Origin: Rhizobiaceae bacterium | GTDB taxonomy: Bacteria > Pseudomonadota > Alphaproteobacteria > Rhizobiales > Rhizobiaceae | Length of the DNA stretch: 64,000 nucleotides | Assembly (NCBI GenBank): GCA_023953775.1 | Contig: JAMLJD010000006.1 | Location: forward strand, 35,041 to 99,040 | Direction: 5' to 3' | In this document: piece by piece, positions 45,088 through 54,239 of the stretch | Numbering within the stretch: position 1 is the stretch's first letter | Layout of the letters: every line of letters starts with the position of its first letter | Made by a program: the position numbers and the translations under genes | The notes under the pieces: generated by a model | What the model saw: only the letters and a program-made list of their open reading frames with translations | Told to the model about the DNA's origin: nothing | Databases searched by the model: none

Positions 45088-46101
45088 TCAGCCGTCCGAA
45101 ACGCCGGCTTCGGCGAAGGTCGCCATGCCCGCGTGGCAGGCAAGCGCGCCGCGCAGGATGTTGACTGCGAGGCACGCGCCGGATGCCTCGCCGAGCCGCA
45201 TGCCGAGGTCGAGGATCGGCTCGAGGCCGAGCAGACCGAGCAGGCGCCGGTGCTGCGCCTCGGCCGAGACGTGGCCGGCAAGCGCATGCGCGAGGCCGCC
45301 ATCGACGAGCCGCGCCAGCGGCGCAGCGGCCGCCGTCGCGACGAAGCCGTCGAGAAGGACGGGGATCGAGCGCAGGCGCGCCTCGAGCACGGCGGCAAGG
45401 ATCGCCGCCAGTTCACGACCGCCGACCAGACGCGCGGCTTCGAGCGGGTCGCGGAGCGCGTTGCCGTGGCGGGCGAGCGCGGCGTCCACCGCCGCTGCCT
45501 TGCGCGCCAGCCCGGCATCGTCGACGCCCGTGCCGCGCCCGACCCATTCCGACCCCGAGCCGCCGAAAAGCGCGGCCGAAAGCGCGGCCGCCGCCGTCGT
45601 GTTGCCGATCCCCATCTCGCCGACGCAGATCAGGTCGACATCCGGCTTGACCGCTGCCCTGCCTTTGGCGACGGCAGCGGCGAAATCGTCCTCGCTCATC
45701 GCCGGTCCTTGCGTGAAATCGCCCGTCGGCCGGTCGACATCGAGTTCGACCACGTCGAGCGTCGCTCCCGCCTGCCGAGCAAGCTGGTTGATCGCGGCGC
45801 CGCCGGCGGAGAAATTGGCGACCATCTGCGCGGTCACTTCGGCCGGAAACGCGGACACACCCTGCGCGGTGACGCCATGCGAACCCGCGAACACCAGCAC
45901 CGCTACCTTGTCGAGCTTCGGGACCGCCCTGCCCTGCCAGCCGGCGAGGAAAGCGGCGATACGCTCCAGCCTGCCGAGGCTGCCGGGCGGCTTGGTAAGC
46001 ATGGACTGACGTTCCAGCGCCGCGGCTTCGGCATCCTTCACGCCTTCGGGGAAACTGGAGCAGGTTGCCCGGATGGCGTCGATCGATGGGTGGCCGGTCA
46101 T
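45088..46101 (-). CDS. cobT: Nicotinate-nucleotide:dimethylbenzimidazole phosphoribosyltransferase
   Basis: The 337-residue protein has RQSMLTKPPGSLGRLERIAAFLAGWQG, VFAGSHGVTAQGVSAFPAEVTAQMVANFSAGGAAINQLAR, the conserved GEMGIGNTTAAAALSAAL and VLLDGFVATAAAAPLA. It activates dimethylbenzimidazole as alpha-ribazole phosphate for the nucleotide loop (CobU in Pseudomonas naming). It lies 10 bases after cobS, which performs the next joining step. Confidence 0.93.
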   Translation of the reverse strand: MTGHPSIDAIRATCSSFPEGVKDAEAAALERQSMLTKPPGSLGRLERIAAFLAGWQGRAVPKLDKVAVLVFAGSHGVTAQGVSAFPAEVTAQMVANFSAGGAAINQLARQAGATLDVVELDVDRPTGDFTQGPAMSEDDFAAAVAKGRAAVKPDVDLICVGEMGIGNTTAAAALSAALFGGSGSEWVGRGTGVDDAGLARKAAAVDAALARHGNALRDPLEAARLVGGRELAAILAAVLEARLRSIPVLLDGFVATAAAAPLARLVDGGLAHALAGHVSAEAQHRRLLGLLGLEPILDLGMRLGEASGACLAVNILRGALACHAGMATFAEAGVSDG

Positions 46102-46111
46102 GAAAACTCCG

Positions 46112-46888
46112 CTAGATCAGGATTGCGGCCGCCACGAAGAGCAGGCCGGTTTCGCACAATTGCTGCAGCGCGCCGAGCACGTCGCCGGTCTGCCCGCCGA
46201 TCTGGCGGCGGCAGAGCACGGCGACGCCCGACGTGACGACCGCCACGACGAGGACGGCGGCTGCGAGAAAACCGAAACCCAGCGGCAAGGCGACAATCGC
46301 GCCGATCGCCAGCGCGACAAACACGGTCCGGTCTGCAACCGCCCCGGCTCCAGCCGACAAGCCGTCGCTTCGCGCCGAAGGAACACGCGCCATGAAGGCG
46401 GGAATGACGGCGCGCGACCCGGCATGGACGGCGACCGCGATCCACAACGCAACGATGCTCGAAGCAGCGCCGAGGATCGCCGCATAGGCCGCCCATCGCG
46501 CCAGCGCCGAGACGATCAGCGCCAGCGCACCGTAGCTGCCGATGCGGCTGTCGCGCATGATTTCGAGCTTCGCCTCACGCGTCCGCCCGCCGCCGAACCC
46601 GTCGGCCAGATCGGCTGCCCCGTCCTCGTGCAGCGCGCCCGTGACCAGTATTCCGGCGGCAAGCGCGACGACCGCAGCGAGATGCGGCGGCAGACCGAAC
46701 GCCATCGCAAGACCGCCGGCGACGCCGCAGGCAAGGCCGACGACCACGCCGGCCAGCGGCGCGGCCCAGATGGCTTCGGCGAGACGCGGAGCCTGAGACG
46801 GATAGGGAAACGGCAACCGGGTGAAGAACCCGGCAGCGACCAGAAAGCCGTCTATCGCACCGCGATGGGAGAAACGGGCCGGATCCAT
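46112..46888 (-). CDS. cobS: Adenosylcobinamide-GDP ribazoletransferase CobS
   Basis: The 258-residue membrane protein has FFTRLPFPYPSQAPRLAEAIWAAPLAGVVVGL, the acidic ALHEDGAADLADGFGGGRTREAKLEIMRDSRIGSYGALAL motif that binds Mg, and several hydrophobic helices. It joins cobinamide-GDP to alpha-ribazole (CobV in Pseudomonas naming). Start is uncertain: ATG 46888 lies just past the cobB stop, and ATG 46912 would overlap it; neither has a clear ribosome site. Confidence 0.92.
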   Translation of the reverse strand: MDPARFSHRGAIDGFLVAAGFFTRLPFPYPSQAPRLAEAIWAAPLAGVVVGLACGVAGGLAMAFGLPPHLAAVVALAAGILVTGALHEDGAADLADGFGGGRTREAKLEIMRDSRIGSYGALALIVSALARWAAYAAILGAASSIVALWIAVAVHAGSRAVIPAFMARVPSARSDGLSAGAGAVADRTVFVALAIGAIVALPLGFGFLAAAVLVVAVVTSGVAVLCRRQIGGQTGDVLGALQQLCETGLLFVAAAILI

Positions 46889-46892
46889 CGCT

Positions 46893-48206
46893 TCAACCGC
46901 GCGCGATGGCATGGAAATAGCAGCCGGTGACGGTGCCACGGCGGCTGCCCGAGGCGCCCAGATCACGCCCGGTCGCATCCCGCAGCGTGGCCAGCGGCGC
47001 GTCATTGCCCGGCTCGATGACGCGTGAATAGTGGAACTCATGGCCCCGTATCGCATCGCCCGTCCGGCCGATGACGCAGTCGTCGAGCAGCGTTGCCTGC
47101 CGGTAGCCGAGATTGATCCTGCGTTTTGCGAAGCTGGTGACGTGACCGAGAAGACCAGTCATCGCGTGGGTGACGCCCTCCGCATCCTCTATTGCCGCGC
47201 CGAGCACCATGTAGCCGCCGCACTCACCGTGAACCGGTTTCGACGCCGCGAATGCCGACACGCCGGCCTTGAAGCGGTCCGCCGCTGCCAGCCTGCCCGC
47301 ATGCAGTTCGGGATACCCGCCCGGCAGCCAGCACAGTTCGGCGGACGGGTCCGGGGGCTCGTCGGCCAGCGGCGAGAACGGCAGAAGCTCCGCGCCGCTC
47401 TCGCGCCAGTGGCGTGCGACATGCGGATAGAGGAACGCGAAGGCGGCATCGTCGGCAATGGCGATGCGCTGGGTCGGCGGATCGATCGCTCCCTCGGCCG
47501 GCCCGCCCCGCGACGTTATCTCAGACGCCGCGCCGAGGATCGCATCGATGTCGAGCGACGCCTCCATCACGTCGGCGAGGCGATCGATGAAAGCCTCGAG
47601 CGCGCCGTGCTCGCGCGCCTGGACGAGGCCGAGATGGCGTTCGGGCATCGCCATGTCGGCGTTGCGCCGGATGGCGCCGAAGACCGGAATGCCGCGTTCC
47701 TCGATCGCGCTGCGCGACTGCAATTCGTGCCGCTCGCTGGCGACCTGGTTGAGCACGACGCCAGCGATCCGCACGTCGGGATCGAAAGTCGAGAAGCCGT
47801 GCGCGATGGCGGCGGCGGTCTGCGACTGGCCGGAAATGTCGAGCACGAGAAGCACCGGCAGGCCGTAGCGCCGCGCCAGATCGGCTGCGGAGCCTGTGCG
47901 TTCGGCCTTCGTGCGCACACCGTCGAACAGGCCCATGGCGCTCTCGACGATGACGGCGTCGGTGCCGCGCGCCTGGGTTTCGACGAGGTGGTCGAGCAGC
48001 CCGGCGGGCATCGCCCAGCTGTCAAGATTGACGCCTGGCCGGCCGGTCGCGGCTGCGTGAAAGCCCGGGTCGATATAGTCGGGTCCCGACTTCGCGCCGG
48101 TGACCGCGACGCCGCGGCGGCGCAGGGAGCGCATCAGCCCGATCGCCACCGACGTCTTGCCGGAGCCCGATCGGGCCGCCCCAACGATGAGCCCGCGCGC
48201 GTTCAT
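46893..48206 (-). CDS. cobB: Cobyrinate a,c-diamide synthase CobB
   Basis: The 437-residue protein has a Walker-type GAARSGSGKTSVAIGLMRSL start, GAKSGPDYIDPGFH, VESAMGLFDGV, then a C-terminal glutamine amidotransferase domain with the Cys nucleophile in VHGECGGYMVLGAAI. It amidates the a and c side chains of hydrogenobyrinate. The ATG overlaps the cobA side and the stop is five bases before cobS, so it is inside the operon. Confidence 0.92.
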   Translation of the reverse strand: MNARGLIVGAARSGSGKTSVAIGLMRSLRRRGVAVTGAKSGPDYIDPGFHAAATGRPGVNLDSWAMPAGLLDHLVETQARGTDAVIVESAMGLFDGVRTKAERTGSAADLARRYGLPVLLVLDISGQSQTAAAIAHGFSTFDPDVRIAGVVLNQVASERHELQSRSAIEERGIPVFGAIRRNADMAMPERHLGLVQAREHGALEAFIDRLADVMEASLDIDAILGAASEITSRGGPAEGAIDPPTQRIAIADDAAFAFLYPHVARHWRESGAELLPFSPLADEPPDPSAELCWLPGGYPELHAGRLAAADRFKAGVSAFAASKPVHGECGGYMVLGAAIEDAEGVTHAMTGLLGHVTSFAKRRINLGYRQATLLDDCVIGRTGDAIRGHEFHYSRVIEPGNDAPLATLRDATGRDLGASGSRRGTVTGCYFHAIARG

Positions 48207-49006
48207 GCCGTCTGTCCCGAACGCGAGGGCCGCATGAACTCGGCCCGCATGCGCACGATGTCGCCGACGACGATCAGCGCCGGCGAGCCCATGCCGTGCT
48301 CCCTGGCGCGGCGCGGAAGATCCGCGATGCCGGCTGTCACGATCCGCTCTTCCGGCGTCGTCGCGGACATGATCACCGCGGCCGGCGTAACGGCCGGCAG
48401 GCCGCCGGCGACGAGCGCCTCGGCGATCACCTCGAGGTTGCTCATGCCCATGTAGATGACGATCGGCTGTCCGGTCGCGGCGAGTGCTGCCCAGTCGAGA
48501 TCGTCGTTCTCGCCGGCCGAATGCCCGGTGGCGAAGATGATCGCCTTGTTGATGCCGCGCATCGTCGCCGGCATGTTGACGTCCGCCAGCGCCCCCAGCG
48601 CCGAGGTGACGCCGGGCAGGAAGCGGAACGGCACGCCTGCGAGGCTCAGCTCAAGCGCCTCTTCGCCGCCGCGCCCGAACATGTTCGGGTCGCCCCCCTT
48701 GAGCCGCAGCACGCGCTGGCCGGATTTAGCCAGCTCGATCAGAAGCGCATTGATGTGGGACTGCGCGAAGGACGGCGCGCCGCCGCGCTTGCCGACGAAA
48801 TGCAGCGACGCATCGGGCGCCGCCCTGAGCAGGCTCGGATCGACCAGCGCGTCGTAGACCACAGCGTCGGCGCGCGACAGCGCGTGCACGACGTCGAGCG
48901 TAACGCAGCCGATGCCGCCCGGCCCCGCGCCGGCGAGCCAGACATGCCCCGGCTCGAATTCGAGCCCGGAATAGGGCAGCCGGTCGATGGCATCGGAGAG
49001 CCGCAT
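48203..49006 (-). CDS. cobA: Uroporphyrinogen-III C-methyltransferase CobA
   Basis: The 267-residue methyltransferase has HVWLAGAGPGGIGCVTLDVVHALSRADAVVYDALVDPSLLR, the family VLRLKGGDPNMFGRGGEEALELSLAGVPFRFLPGVTSALG and a C-terminal PAVTPAAVIMSATTPEERIVTAGIADLP. It makes precorrin-2 and commits uroporphyrinogen III to B12. There is no CysG-type dehydrogenase domain. Its ATG overlaps the cobM stop (TGATG). Confidence 0.93.
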   Translation of the reverse strand: MRLSDAIDRLPYSGLEFEPGHVWLAGAGPGGIGCVTLDVVHALSRADAVVYDALVDPSLLRAAPDASLHFVGKRGGAPSFAQSHINALLIELAKSGQRVLRLKGGDPNMFGRGGEEALELSLAGVPFRFLPGVTSALGALADVNMPATMRGINKAIIFATGHSAGENDDLDWAALAATGQPIVIYMGMSNLEVIAEALVAGGLPAVTPAAVIMSATTPEERIVTAGIADLPRRAREHGMGSPALIVVGDIVRMRAEFMRPSRSGQTA

Positions 49007-49767
49007 CACATCTCCCGGCCGCGGAAGCGGCGCTGATAGGCGGGATCGTAGAGCGAACTCTCGCGGAACTCCTCCGCGCCGAGCCCGCGACCGACGAAGA
49101 CGATCGCCGTGCGGTCGATCGGATCGTCGGCAAGCGTCCTTTCCAGCGTGCCGAGCGTCGCCCGCACGACGCGCTCGTTCGGCCAGGTCGCCCGCGCCAC
49201 GACCGCGACGGGACAGTCCGCGCCGTAGAGCGGCGTCAACTCGGCAACGATCCGGTCGACCGCGTGGATCGCCAGATGGATGGCGAGCGTCGCGCCGGTG
49301 CGGCCGAACGCGGCGAGGTTTTCGGTTTCGGGCATTTTCGATGCCCGGCCCGAAACGCGCGTCAGCACGAGGCTCTGCGCCACCTCCGGTATGGTCAATT
49401 CGCGCCCGAGGGCGGCGGCCGCGGCGGCGAATGCCGGCACGCCGGGCGTCAGCGTGTAGGGGATGCCGAGCGCGTCGAGGCGGCGCATCTGCTCGGCGAC
49501 AGCACTCCAGATCGACAGGTCGCCGGAATGGAGCCGCGCCACGTCCTGCCCCGTGCGGTGGGCCAGCGCATACTCCGCCTCGATTTCGTCGAGCGACATC
49601 GGCGCGGTGTCGACCTTGCGCGCGCCCTCGGGGCACCAGGACAGCAGCTCCGCCGGCACGATCGACCCGGCATAGAGGCAGACCGGGCAGCGCGCGATCA
49701 GGCCGCGGCCGCGCACGGTGATGAGGTCGGCCGCACCCGGGCCGGCACCGATGAAATGGACCGTCAT
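49006..49767 (-). CDS. cobM: Precorrin-4 C11-methyltransferase CobM
   Basis: The 253-residue protein begins [62 protein letters not shown], a strong CobM/CbiF pattern. [36 protein letters not shown] and [15 protein letters not shown] follow. It methylates C-11. It overlaps cobE upstream (ATGA) and cobA downstream. Confidence 0.93.
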   Translation of the reverse strand: MTVHFIGAGPGAADLITVRGRGLIARCPVCLYAGSIVPAELLSWCPEGARKVDTAPMSLDEIEAEYALAHRTGQDVARLHSGDLSIWSAVAEQMRRLDALGIPYTLTPGVPAFAAAAAALGRELTIPEVAQSLVLTRVSGRASKMPETENLAAFGRTGATLAIHLAIHAVDRIVAELTPLYGADCPVAVVARATWPNERVVRATLGTLERTLADDPIDRTAIVFVGRGLGAEEFRESSLYDPAYQRRFRGREM

Positions 49768-50168
49768 CGCGTCTCCTCCGCGACCGCGAGAGCGCAGGTG
49801 ACGCCGCCGGAGACGAAGCGCGGCCCGAGCAGCCTGCCGCCGGGCCCCGCCGCGGCCAGCGCGGCGGCCTCGGACGCCGATCCATACCCGGAAGCCTCGC
49901 GCGAAATGCCGGAGCGCGTGACGGTGCGCCGGTCGGCTTGGTCGAGCGCATCGGTCGACGGCAGGTCGACCGCTACGCCCAGCGCCATCGCGGCGTCCCG
50001 GATCGCACGTTCGGGGCTCTTGAGAGGGACCACAGCGAGCGAGCGCAAGCGCGATCGGTCGAGCGCGTGCGCGGCGAGCGCATCGTCGACGGCGGCGACG
50101 ACGTCCGACGCCGCAACACCCGTCCTGCATCCGATTCCCGCGATCACGTCGATTTCACCCATCTCCAT
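49764..50168 (-). CDS. cobE: CobE/CbiG C-terminal-like protein
   Basis: The 134-residue protein has the CobE pattern: [64 protein letters not shown] and a C-terminal [19 protein letters not shown]. CobE is needed in the aerobic pathway, but its exact step is not firmly known. ATGs at 50168 and 50162 both overlap the cobL end; the upstream one is used here. Confidence 0.85.
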   Translation of the reverse strand: MEMGEIDVIAGIGCRTGVAASDVVAAVDDALAAHALDRSRLRSLAVVPLKSPERAIRDAAMALGVAVDLPSTDALDQADRRTVTRSGISREASGYGSASEAAALAAAGPGGRLLGPRFVSGGVTCALAVAEETR

Positions 50169-51367
50169 TGCGTCACCGGCATCGCCGGCCGCCACCCCGT
50201 CATCGTACCCACCGGTTCGGCCCGCGACAGCGCGATCCGCTTCAGCGTGCCGCCATGGCGGGCATGGAGCGCCAGCAGATGCGCCTCCATCTCGAGCGTC
50301 ACCGCATTGGCGACCAGCAGCCCGCCGGGACGAAGCGCCTCCATCGCCGCCTCGGTTACACCATCGCCGGACCCGCCGCCGCCGATGAAAACGGCATCGG
50401 GTGTCGGGAGACCGCCGAGTGCGCCCGGTACCGACCCTTCGACAAGCACCAGTCCCGGAACACCGAGCACATCGGCATTGCGGCGGATGCGGCCGGCCCG
50501 GTCGGCGTTCTTCTCGATCGCGACGGCGCGCATCGAGCGATGCGCCAGCATCCATGAAATCGCGATCGAGCCCGAGCCGGCGCCGACGTCCCAGAGGAGT
50601 TCGCCGCGACACGGCGTAAGCGCCGCGAGCGTGACCGCCCGCACCTCCTGCTTGGTGATCTGGCCGTCATGCTCGAACAGGCTGTCGTCCAGAGCTCCGG
50701 CAAGCGGAATGGTCCGCGCATCGGACCCCGCGCTCACCTCGATCGCAACGACGTTGAGATCGGCGAACCGCGCTTGCGCGAGCTCGTCGGCGCGAGCCGA
50801 CACGATGCGCTCCGAAGGTCCGCCGAGACATTCGAGCACGTGGACGCGCGACCCGGCAAAGCCGAGACTGCACAGCAGCCCAGCGATTTCGGCCGGCGCG
50901 GCGCCGTCCGACGTCAGCGCCAGAATACCGGCGCCGTGCTGCAAAAGCGGCCTGACAAACGCTGTCGCACGCCCATGCAGCGAAACACTCTCGACATCCT
51001 GCAATGCCCAGCCGAGCCGGGCCGCCGCCAGCGAGAAGGCCGACGGGCCTGGAAACACGCTATATTCGTCGGCATCGATGTGGCGCGCGATCGTTGCACC
51101 GACGCCGTTCCAGAACGGGTCGCCGGAGGCGAGTACGCAGACACTGCGTCCTCTGAGCGCGACGAGGTCTGCCAACGTCGCATCGAAGGGCGACGGCCAC
51201 GGCTTCGCCTCGCCGTCGATCGCATCGGCCGCGAGGTCGAGATGCCGCGCGCCGCCGAAGACGAACTCGGCCTCGGTGATCGCGCGGCGCGCACCGGCGC
51301 CGAGACCGGCGAGCCCATCCTCGCCGATGCCGACGATGGATAGCCATTTTGGCGTTGCGCCGACCAC
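50144..51367 (-). CDS. cobL: Precorrin-6Y C5,15-methyltransferase (decarboxylating) CobL
   Basis: A two-domain fusion of about 407 residues. The N-terminal half is a tetrapyrrole methylase (CbiE-like: [45 protein letters not shown] loop). The C-terminal half is a class I SAM methyltransferase (CbiT-like: [52 protein letters not shown]). I prefer GTG 51367, which has AGGAAAGAG upstream. The ATG at 51391 would overlap the divergent cobK start. It methylates C-5 and C-15 and removes the C-12 carboxylate. Confidence 0.92.
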   Translation of the reverse strand: MVGATPKWLSIVGIGEDGLAGLGAGARRAITEAEFVFGGARHLDLAADAIDGEAKPWPSPFDATLADLVALRGRSVCVLASGDPFWNGVGATIARHIDADEYSVFPGPSAFSLAAARLGWALQDVESVSLHGRATAFVRPLLQHGAGILALTSDGAAPAEIAGLLCSLGFAGSRVHVLECLGGPSERIVSARADELAQARFADLNVVAIEVSAGSDARTIPLAGALDDSLFEHDGQITKQEVRAVTLAALTPCRGELLWDVGAGSGSIAISWMLAHRSMRAVAIEKNADRAGRIRRNADVLGVPGLVLVEGSVPGALGGLPTPDAVFIGGGGSGDGVTEAAMEALRPGGLLVANAVTLEMEAHLLALHARHGGTLKRIALSRAEPVGTMTGWRPAMPVTQWRWVKST

Positions 51368-51389
51368 GCTCTCTTTCCTAGATGGCGCC

Positions 51390-52160
51390 ATGACCAACCC
51401 ACATGTGCTGATCCTGGGCGGTACGACGGAAGCGCGCGCGCTCGGCGAACGCCTGTCGGCGCGCGGCGGCATCGCCGTGACGCTGTCGCTGGCCGGCCGG
51501 ACGGCAAAGCCCCTGCCGCAGGCTGGCAGCGTTCGCAGCGGCGGCTTCGGAGGGCCGGACGGCCTCGCCGCCTTCCTGCGCAGCGAGGGCATCGACCTGC
51601 TGGTCGACGCGACACACCCTTACGCCGCGCGCATCAGCGCCAATGCGCAGATCGCCGCGAGCATGGCTGCTATCCCGCTGGTGACCCTCGAGCGGCCGCG
51701 ATGGCACCCCGCCGAGGAAGACAGGTGGATCCATGTCGCCAGCGTCGAGGACGCCGCCGCACGGATCGGTCCGGTGCCGCGCTCGGTGTTCCTGGCGATC
51801 GGGCGGCAGGAGCTTGCGCCGTTCCGCGGCTTTCCGCAGCACGCCTATCTCGTCCGCAGCGTCGATCCGGTCGAGCCGGAGGCAGCGCCCCACGACGCGA
51901 CTTTCGTCCGCGATCGCGGACCGTTCGGCATCGAGGAGGAGCGCAGGCTGTTCGACGCGCACTTGATCGACACCGTCATATCCAAGAACAGTGGCGGCGA
52001 GGCGACCTATGCCAAGATCGCCGTCGCCCGCGAGCGCGGCCTTCCGGTCATCATGATCGACCGGCCGGTGGACCCGGTTCCCGGCGCCGCCGAGACCGTC
52101 GACGAGGCGATGGCGCAGATCGCTCATGCGCTCGGCCTGCCTGTCGAACGCGGCGAATAG
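51390..52160 (+). CDS. cobK: Precorrin-6A reductase CobK
   Basis: The only cob gene of this block on plus. The 256-residue protein starts MTNPHVLILGGTTEARALGERLSARGGIAVTLSLAGRT and has VDATHPYAARISANAQIAA, IGRQELAPF, RDRGPFGIEEERRLFDAHLIDTVISKNSGGEATYAKIAVARERGLPVIMIDRP. It uses NADPH to reduce precorrin-6A. It is head-to-head with cobL (22 bases from the GTG start) and its end overlaps cobJ by 37 bases. No clear ribosome site precedes the ATG. Confidence 0.92.
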   Translation: MTNPHVLILGGTTEARALGERLSARGGIAVTLSLAGRTAKPLPQAGSVRSGGFGGPDGLAAFLRSEGIDLLVDATHPYAARISANAQIAASMAAIPLVTLERPRWHPAEEDRWIHVASVEDAAARIGPVPRSVFLAIGRQELAPFRGFPQHAYLVRSVDPVEPEAAPHDATFVRDRGPFGIEEERRLFDAHLIDTVISKNSGGEATYAKIAVARERGLPVIMIDRPVDPVPGAAETVDEAMAQIAHALGLPVERGE

Positions 52161-52888
52161 ACCAGCGGCGACCGGCCCTCGCGCGCAACCAGACGCGTTT
52201 CGGGCGAACCGATGATGACGCAGGTCGCCATGTCGGCCAGCGCCGGATCGGCCTCGGCGATCGGCGTTATGGCGATCCGCTCGTCCGGCCGGCCAGCCGC
52301 ACGGCCGAAGATCACCGGCGTCTCCGGCGGGAGTTCGGCGCGAAGGATTTCGAAGGCCTTGCCCAACTGCCACGGCCGCGCGCGGCTGATCGGATTGTAG
52401 AGCGCGATGACGAAGCCGGCGCGCGCAACGGCCTGCAACCGGTTTTCGATCACCTCCCACGGCTTGAGATTGTCCGACAGGGAGATGGCGCAGAAATCAT
52501 GGCCGAGCGGCGCGCCGACCCGCGCGGCGACCGCCAGCATGGCGGTGACACCCGGGACCATGTCGAGGTCGACCGCGCGCCATTCGGCCGGCCCGTGCTC
52601 GATCGCCTCGCATACCGCCGCCGCCATCGCGAAGACGCCGGCGTCGCCGCCCGACACGACAGCCACCCGGCGCCCTTCCGCCGCGGCGGTCAGGGCGGCG
52701 CCGGCGCGCGAAAGCTCTTCGCGATTGTCGGAGGCATGGCGCGTCTGGCCCGGCGCGAGCACCAGCCGGTCGAGATAGGGCCCGTAGCCGAAAAGGTCGG
52801 TCGCGGCGGCGATCGTCTCGCGCGCCTGCGGCGTGGTCTGGTCGGGATTGCCCGGCCCGATGCCGACGACGGAAAGCCTGCCGGTCAT
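52124..52888 (-). CDS. cobJ: Precorrin-3B C17-methyltransferase CobJ
   Basis: The 254-residue protein has LSVVGIGPGNPDQTTPQARETIAAATDLFGYGPYLDRL, VAVVSGGDAGVFAMAAAVCEAIE, MVPGVTAMLAVAARVGAPLGHDFCAISLSDNLKPWEVIENRL and ALYNPISRARPWQLGKA. It methylates C-17 with ring contraction. Start at 52888 gives an ATGA overlap with cobI. Confidence 0.93.
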   Translation of the reverse strand: MTGRLSVVGIGPGNPDQTTPQARETIAAATDLFGYGPYLDRLVLAPGQTRHASDNREELSRAGAALTAAAEGRRVAVVSGGDAGVFAMAAAVCEAIEHGPAEWRAVDLDMVPGVTAMLAVAARVGAPLGHDFCAISLSDNLKPWEVIENRLQAVARAGFVIALYNPISRARPWQLGKAFEILRAELPPETPVIFGRAAGRPDERIAITPIAEADPALADMATCVIIGSPETRLVAREGRSPLVYSPRSTGRPSA

Positions 52889-53610
52889 CGCCTGCCGCTC
52901 CATCCGGGCAGCAGCACGATGGAGAAATAGGGCGCGTCGTCGTCGGGCTTGTCTGCCAGCCGCGACGTCTTCATGTTGTCCATCGTTCCGCGCTCGACAT
53001 AGATCGCGCGATCGAGCCTGCCGGCCGCCTCCAGCGCCCGCCTGATCCTCGGCAGGTTTCGCCCGACCTTCATGATGACGCAGGCGTCCGACGAACCGAT
53101 ACGTTCGGCCAGCTTGTCCTCGTCGAGCGTTCCCGGCAGCACCGACAGGATGTCGTCGCCCTGGGTGATCGGCACGCCGACGGCCGACCAGCAGCCCGAC
53201 ATGGCGGTGACGCCGGGGATCACCGCGGTCGGATAGCGCTCCGAGAGGCGGACATGCAGGTGCATGTAGGAGCCGTAGAACAGCGGATCGCCCTCGCTGA
53301 GCACGGCGACGGTGCGACCGGCGTCGAGATGGGCGGCGACATCGCGCGCGGCCTCTTCGTAGAAGCCGTTGATCGATGTGCCGTAGGCCTCGTCGCTGCG
53401 CGCGATTTCCGTGGTCACGGGATAGAACAGCGGCAGTTCGATCACATCGGAACGCATATGCTCCGCCACGATCCTGCGGGCATTGCCGTTGTTTCCCTTC
53501 TTGGCGAAGTGGGCGACGACATCGGCCTCGGCGAGCGCGCGCACGGCCTTGAGCGTCATCAGCTCGGGGTCGCCGGGGCCCGTTCCCACGCCGATCAGCC
53601 GCCCGGTCAA
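52885..53610 (-). CDS. cobI: Precorrin-2 C20-methyltransferase CobI
   Basis: The TTG at 53610 overlaps the cobH stop (TTGA) and gives a normal 241-residue protein: GRLIGVGTGPGDPELMTLKAVRALAEADVVAHFAKKGNNGNARRIVAEH, VLSEGDPLFYGSYMHLHVRL, PGVTAMSGCWSAVGVPITQGDD and MKVGRNLPRIRRAL. It methylates C-20 of precorrin-2. Longer open frame upstream has no protein-like content. Confidence 0.93.
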   Translation of the reverse strand: MTGRLIGVGTGPGDPELMTLKAVRALAEADVVAHFAKKGNNGNARRIVAEHMRSDVIELPLFYPVTTEIARSDEAYGTSINGFYEEAARDVAAHLDAGRTVAVLSEGDPLFYGSYMHLHVRLSERYPTAVIPGVTAMSGCWSAVGVPITQGDDILSVLPGTLDEDKLAERIGSSDACVIMKVGRNLPRIRRALEAAGRLDRAIYVERGTMDNMKTSRLADKPDDDAPYFSIVLLPGWSGRR

Positions 53611-54239
53611 AGCCCGGCCCTCGCCAGCGCGTTGACGGCCGCCGCCGTCATCGCCGAGCCGCCCAGCCTGCCGCGCACGACGGCCCACGGCACGCCGTGA
53701 TCGCCGCCGGCCAGTGCGTCCTTGGATTCGGCAGCGCCAACGAAACCGACCGGCATGCCGATGATCGCCGCGGGTTTCGGCGCGCCGGCGGCGATCATGT
53801 CGAGAAGGTAAAAGAGCGCCGTCGGCGCGTTACCGATGGCGACCAGCGCGCCGTCCATCCGGTCGCGCCACAACTCCAGCGCGGCAGCGGAGCGGGTATT
53901 GCCGATCTCCGCTGCGAGACCGACGGTGCGCGGGTCGCGCAGCGTGCAGATTACCTCGTTTCCGGCCGGCAGCCGCGCGCGGGTCACGCCGTGCGCGACC
54001 ATTTCGGCGTCGCAGAGGATCGGCGCGCCGTCGCGCAATGCCTGCCGCGCGGCGGCGACGAAACCGGGCGAGAACGCGAACTGTTTCGCCGCCTCGACCA
54101 TGCCGCACGCATGGATCATGCGCACGGCGACGTCGGCCTCGTCTGACGTGAACCGCGACAGGTCCGCCTCTGCCCGGATGATGGCGAAGGATTTTTCGTA
54201 GATCGCATTACCGTCGCGAATGTAGTCAGTGTCGCTCAC
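53607..54239 (-). CDS. cobH: Precorrin-8X methylmutase CobH
   Basis: The 210-residue protein has YIRDGNAIYEKSFAIIRAEADLSRF, VAVRMIHACGMVEAAKQFAFSP (catalytic His), GAPILCDAEMVAHGVTRARLPAGNEVICTL and GMPVGFVGAAESKDALAG. It moves a methyl from C-11 to C-12 to form hydrogenobyrinate. Coupled to cobG upstream and cobI downstream by four-base overlaps. Confidence 0.94.
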   Translation of the reverse strand: MSDTDYIRDGNAIYEKSFAIIRAEADLSRFTSDEADVAVRMIHACGMVEAAKQFAFSPGFVAAARQALRDGAPILCDAEMVAHGVTRARLPAGNEVICTLRDPRTVGLAAEIGNTRSAAALELWRDRMDGALVAIGNAPTALFYLLDMIAAGAPKPAAIIGMPVGFVGAAESKDALAGGDHGVPWAVVRGRLGGSAMTAAAVNALARAGL

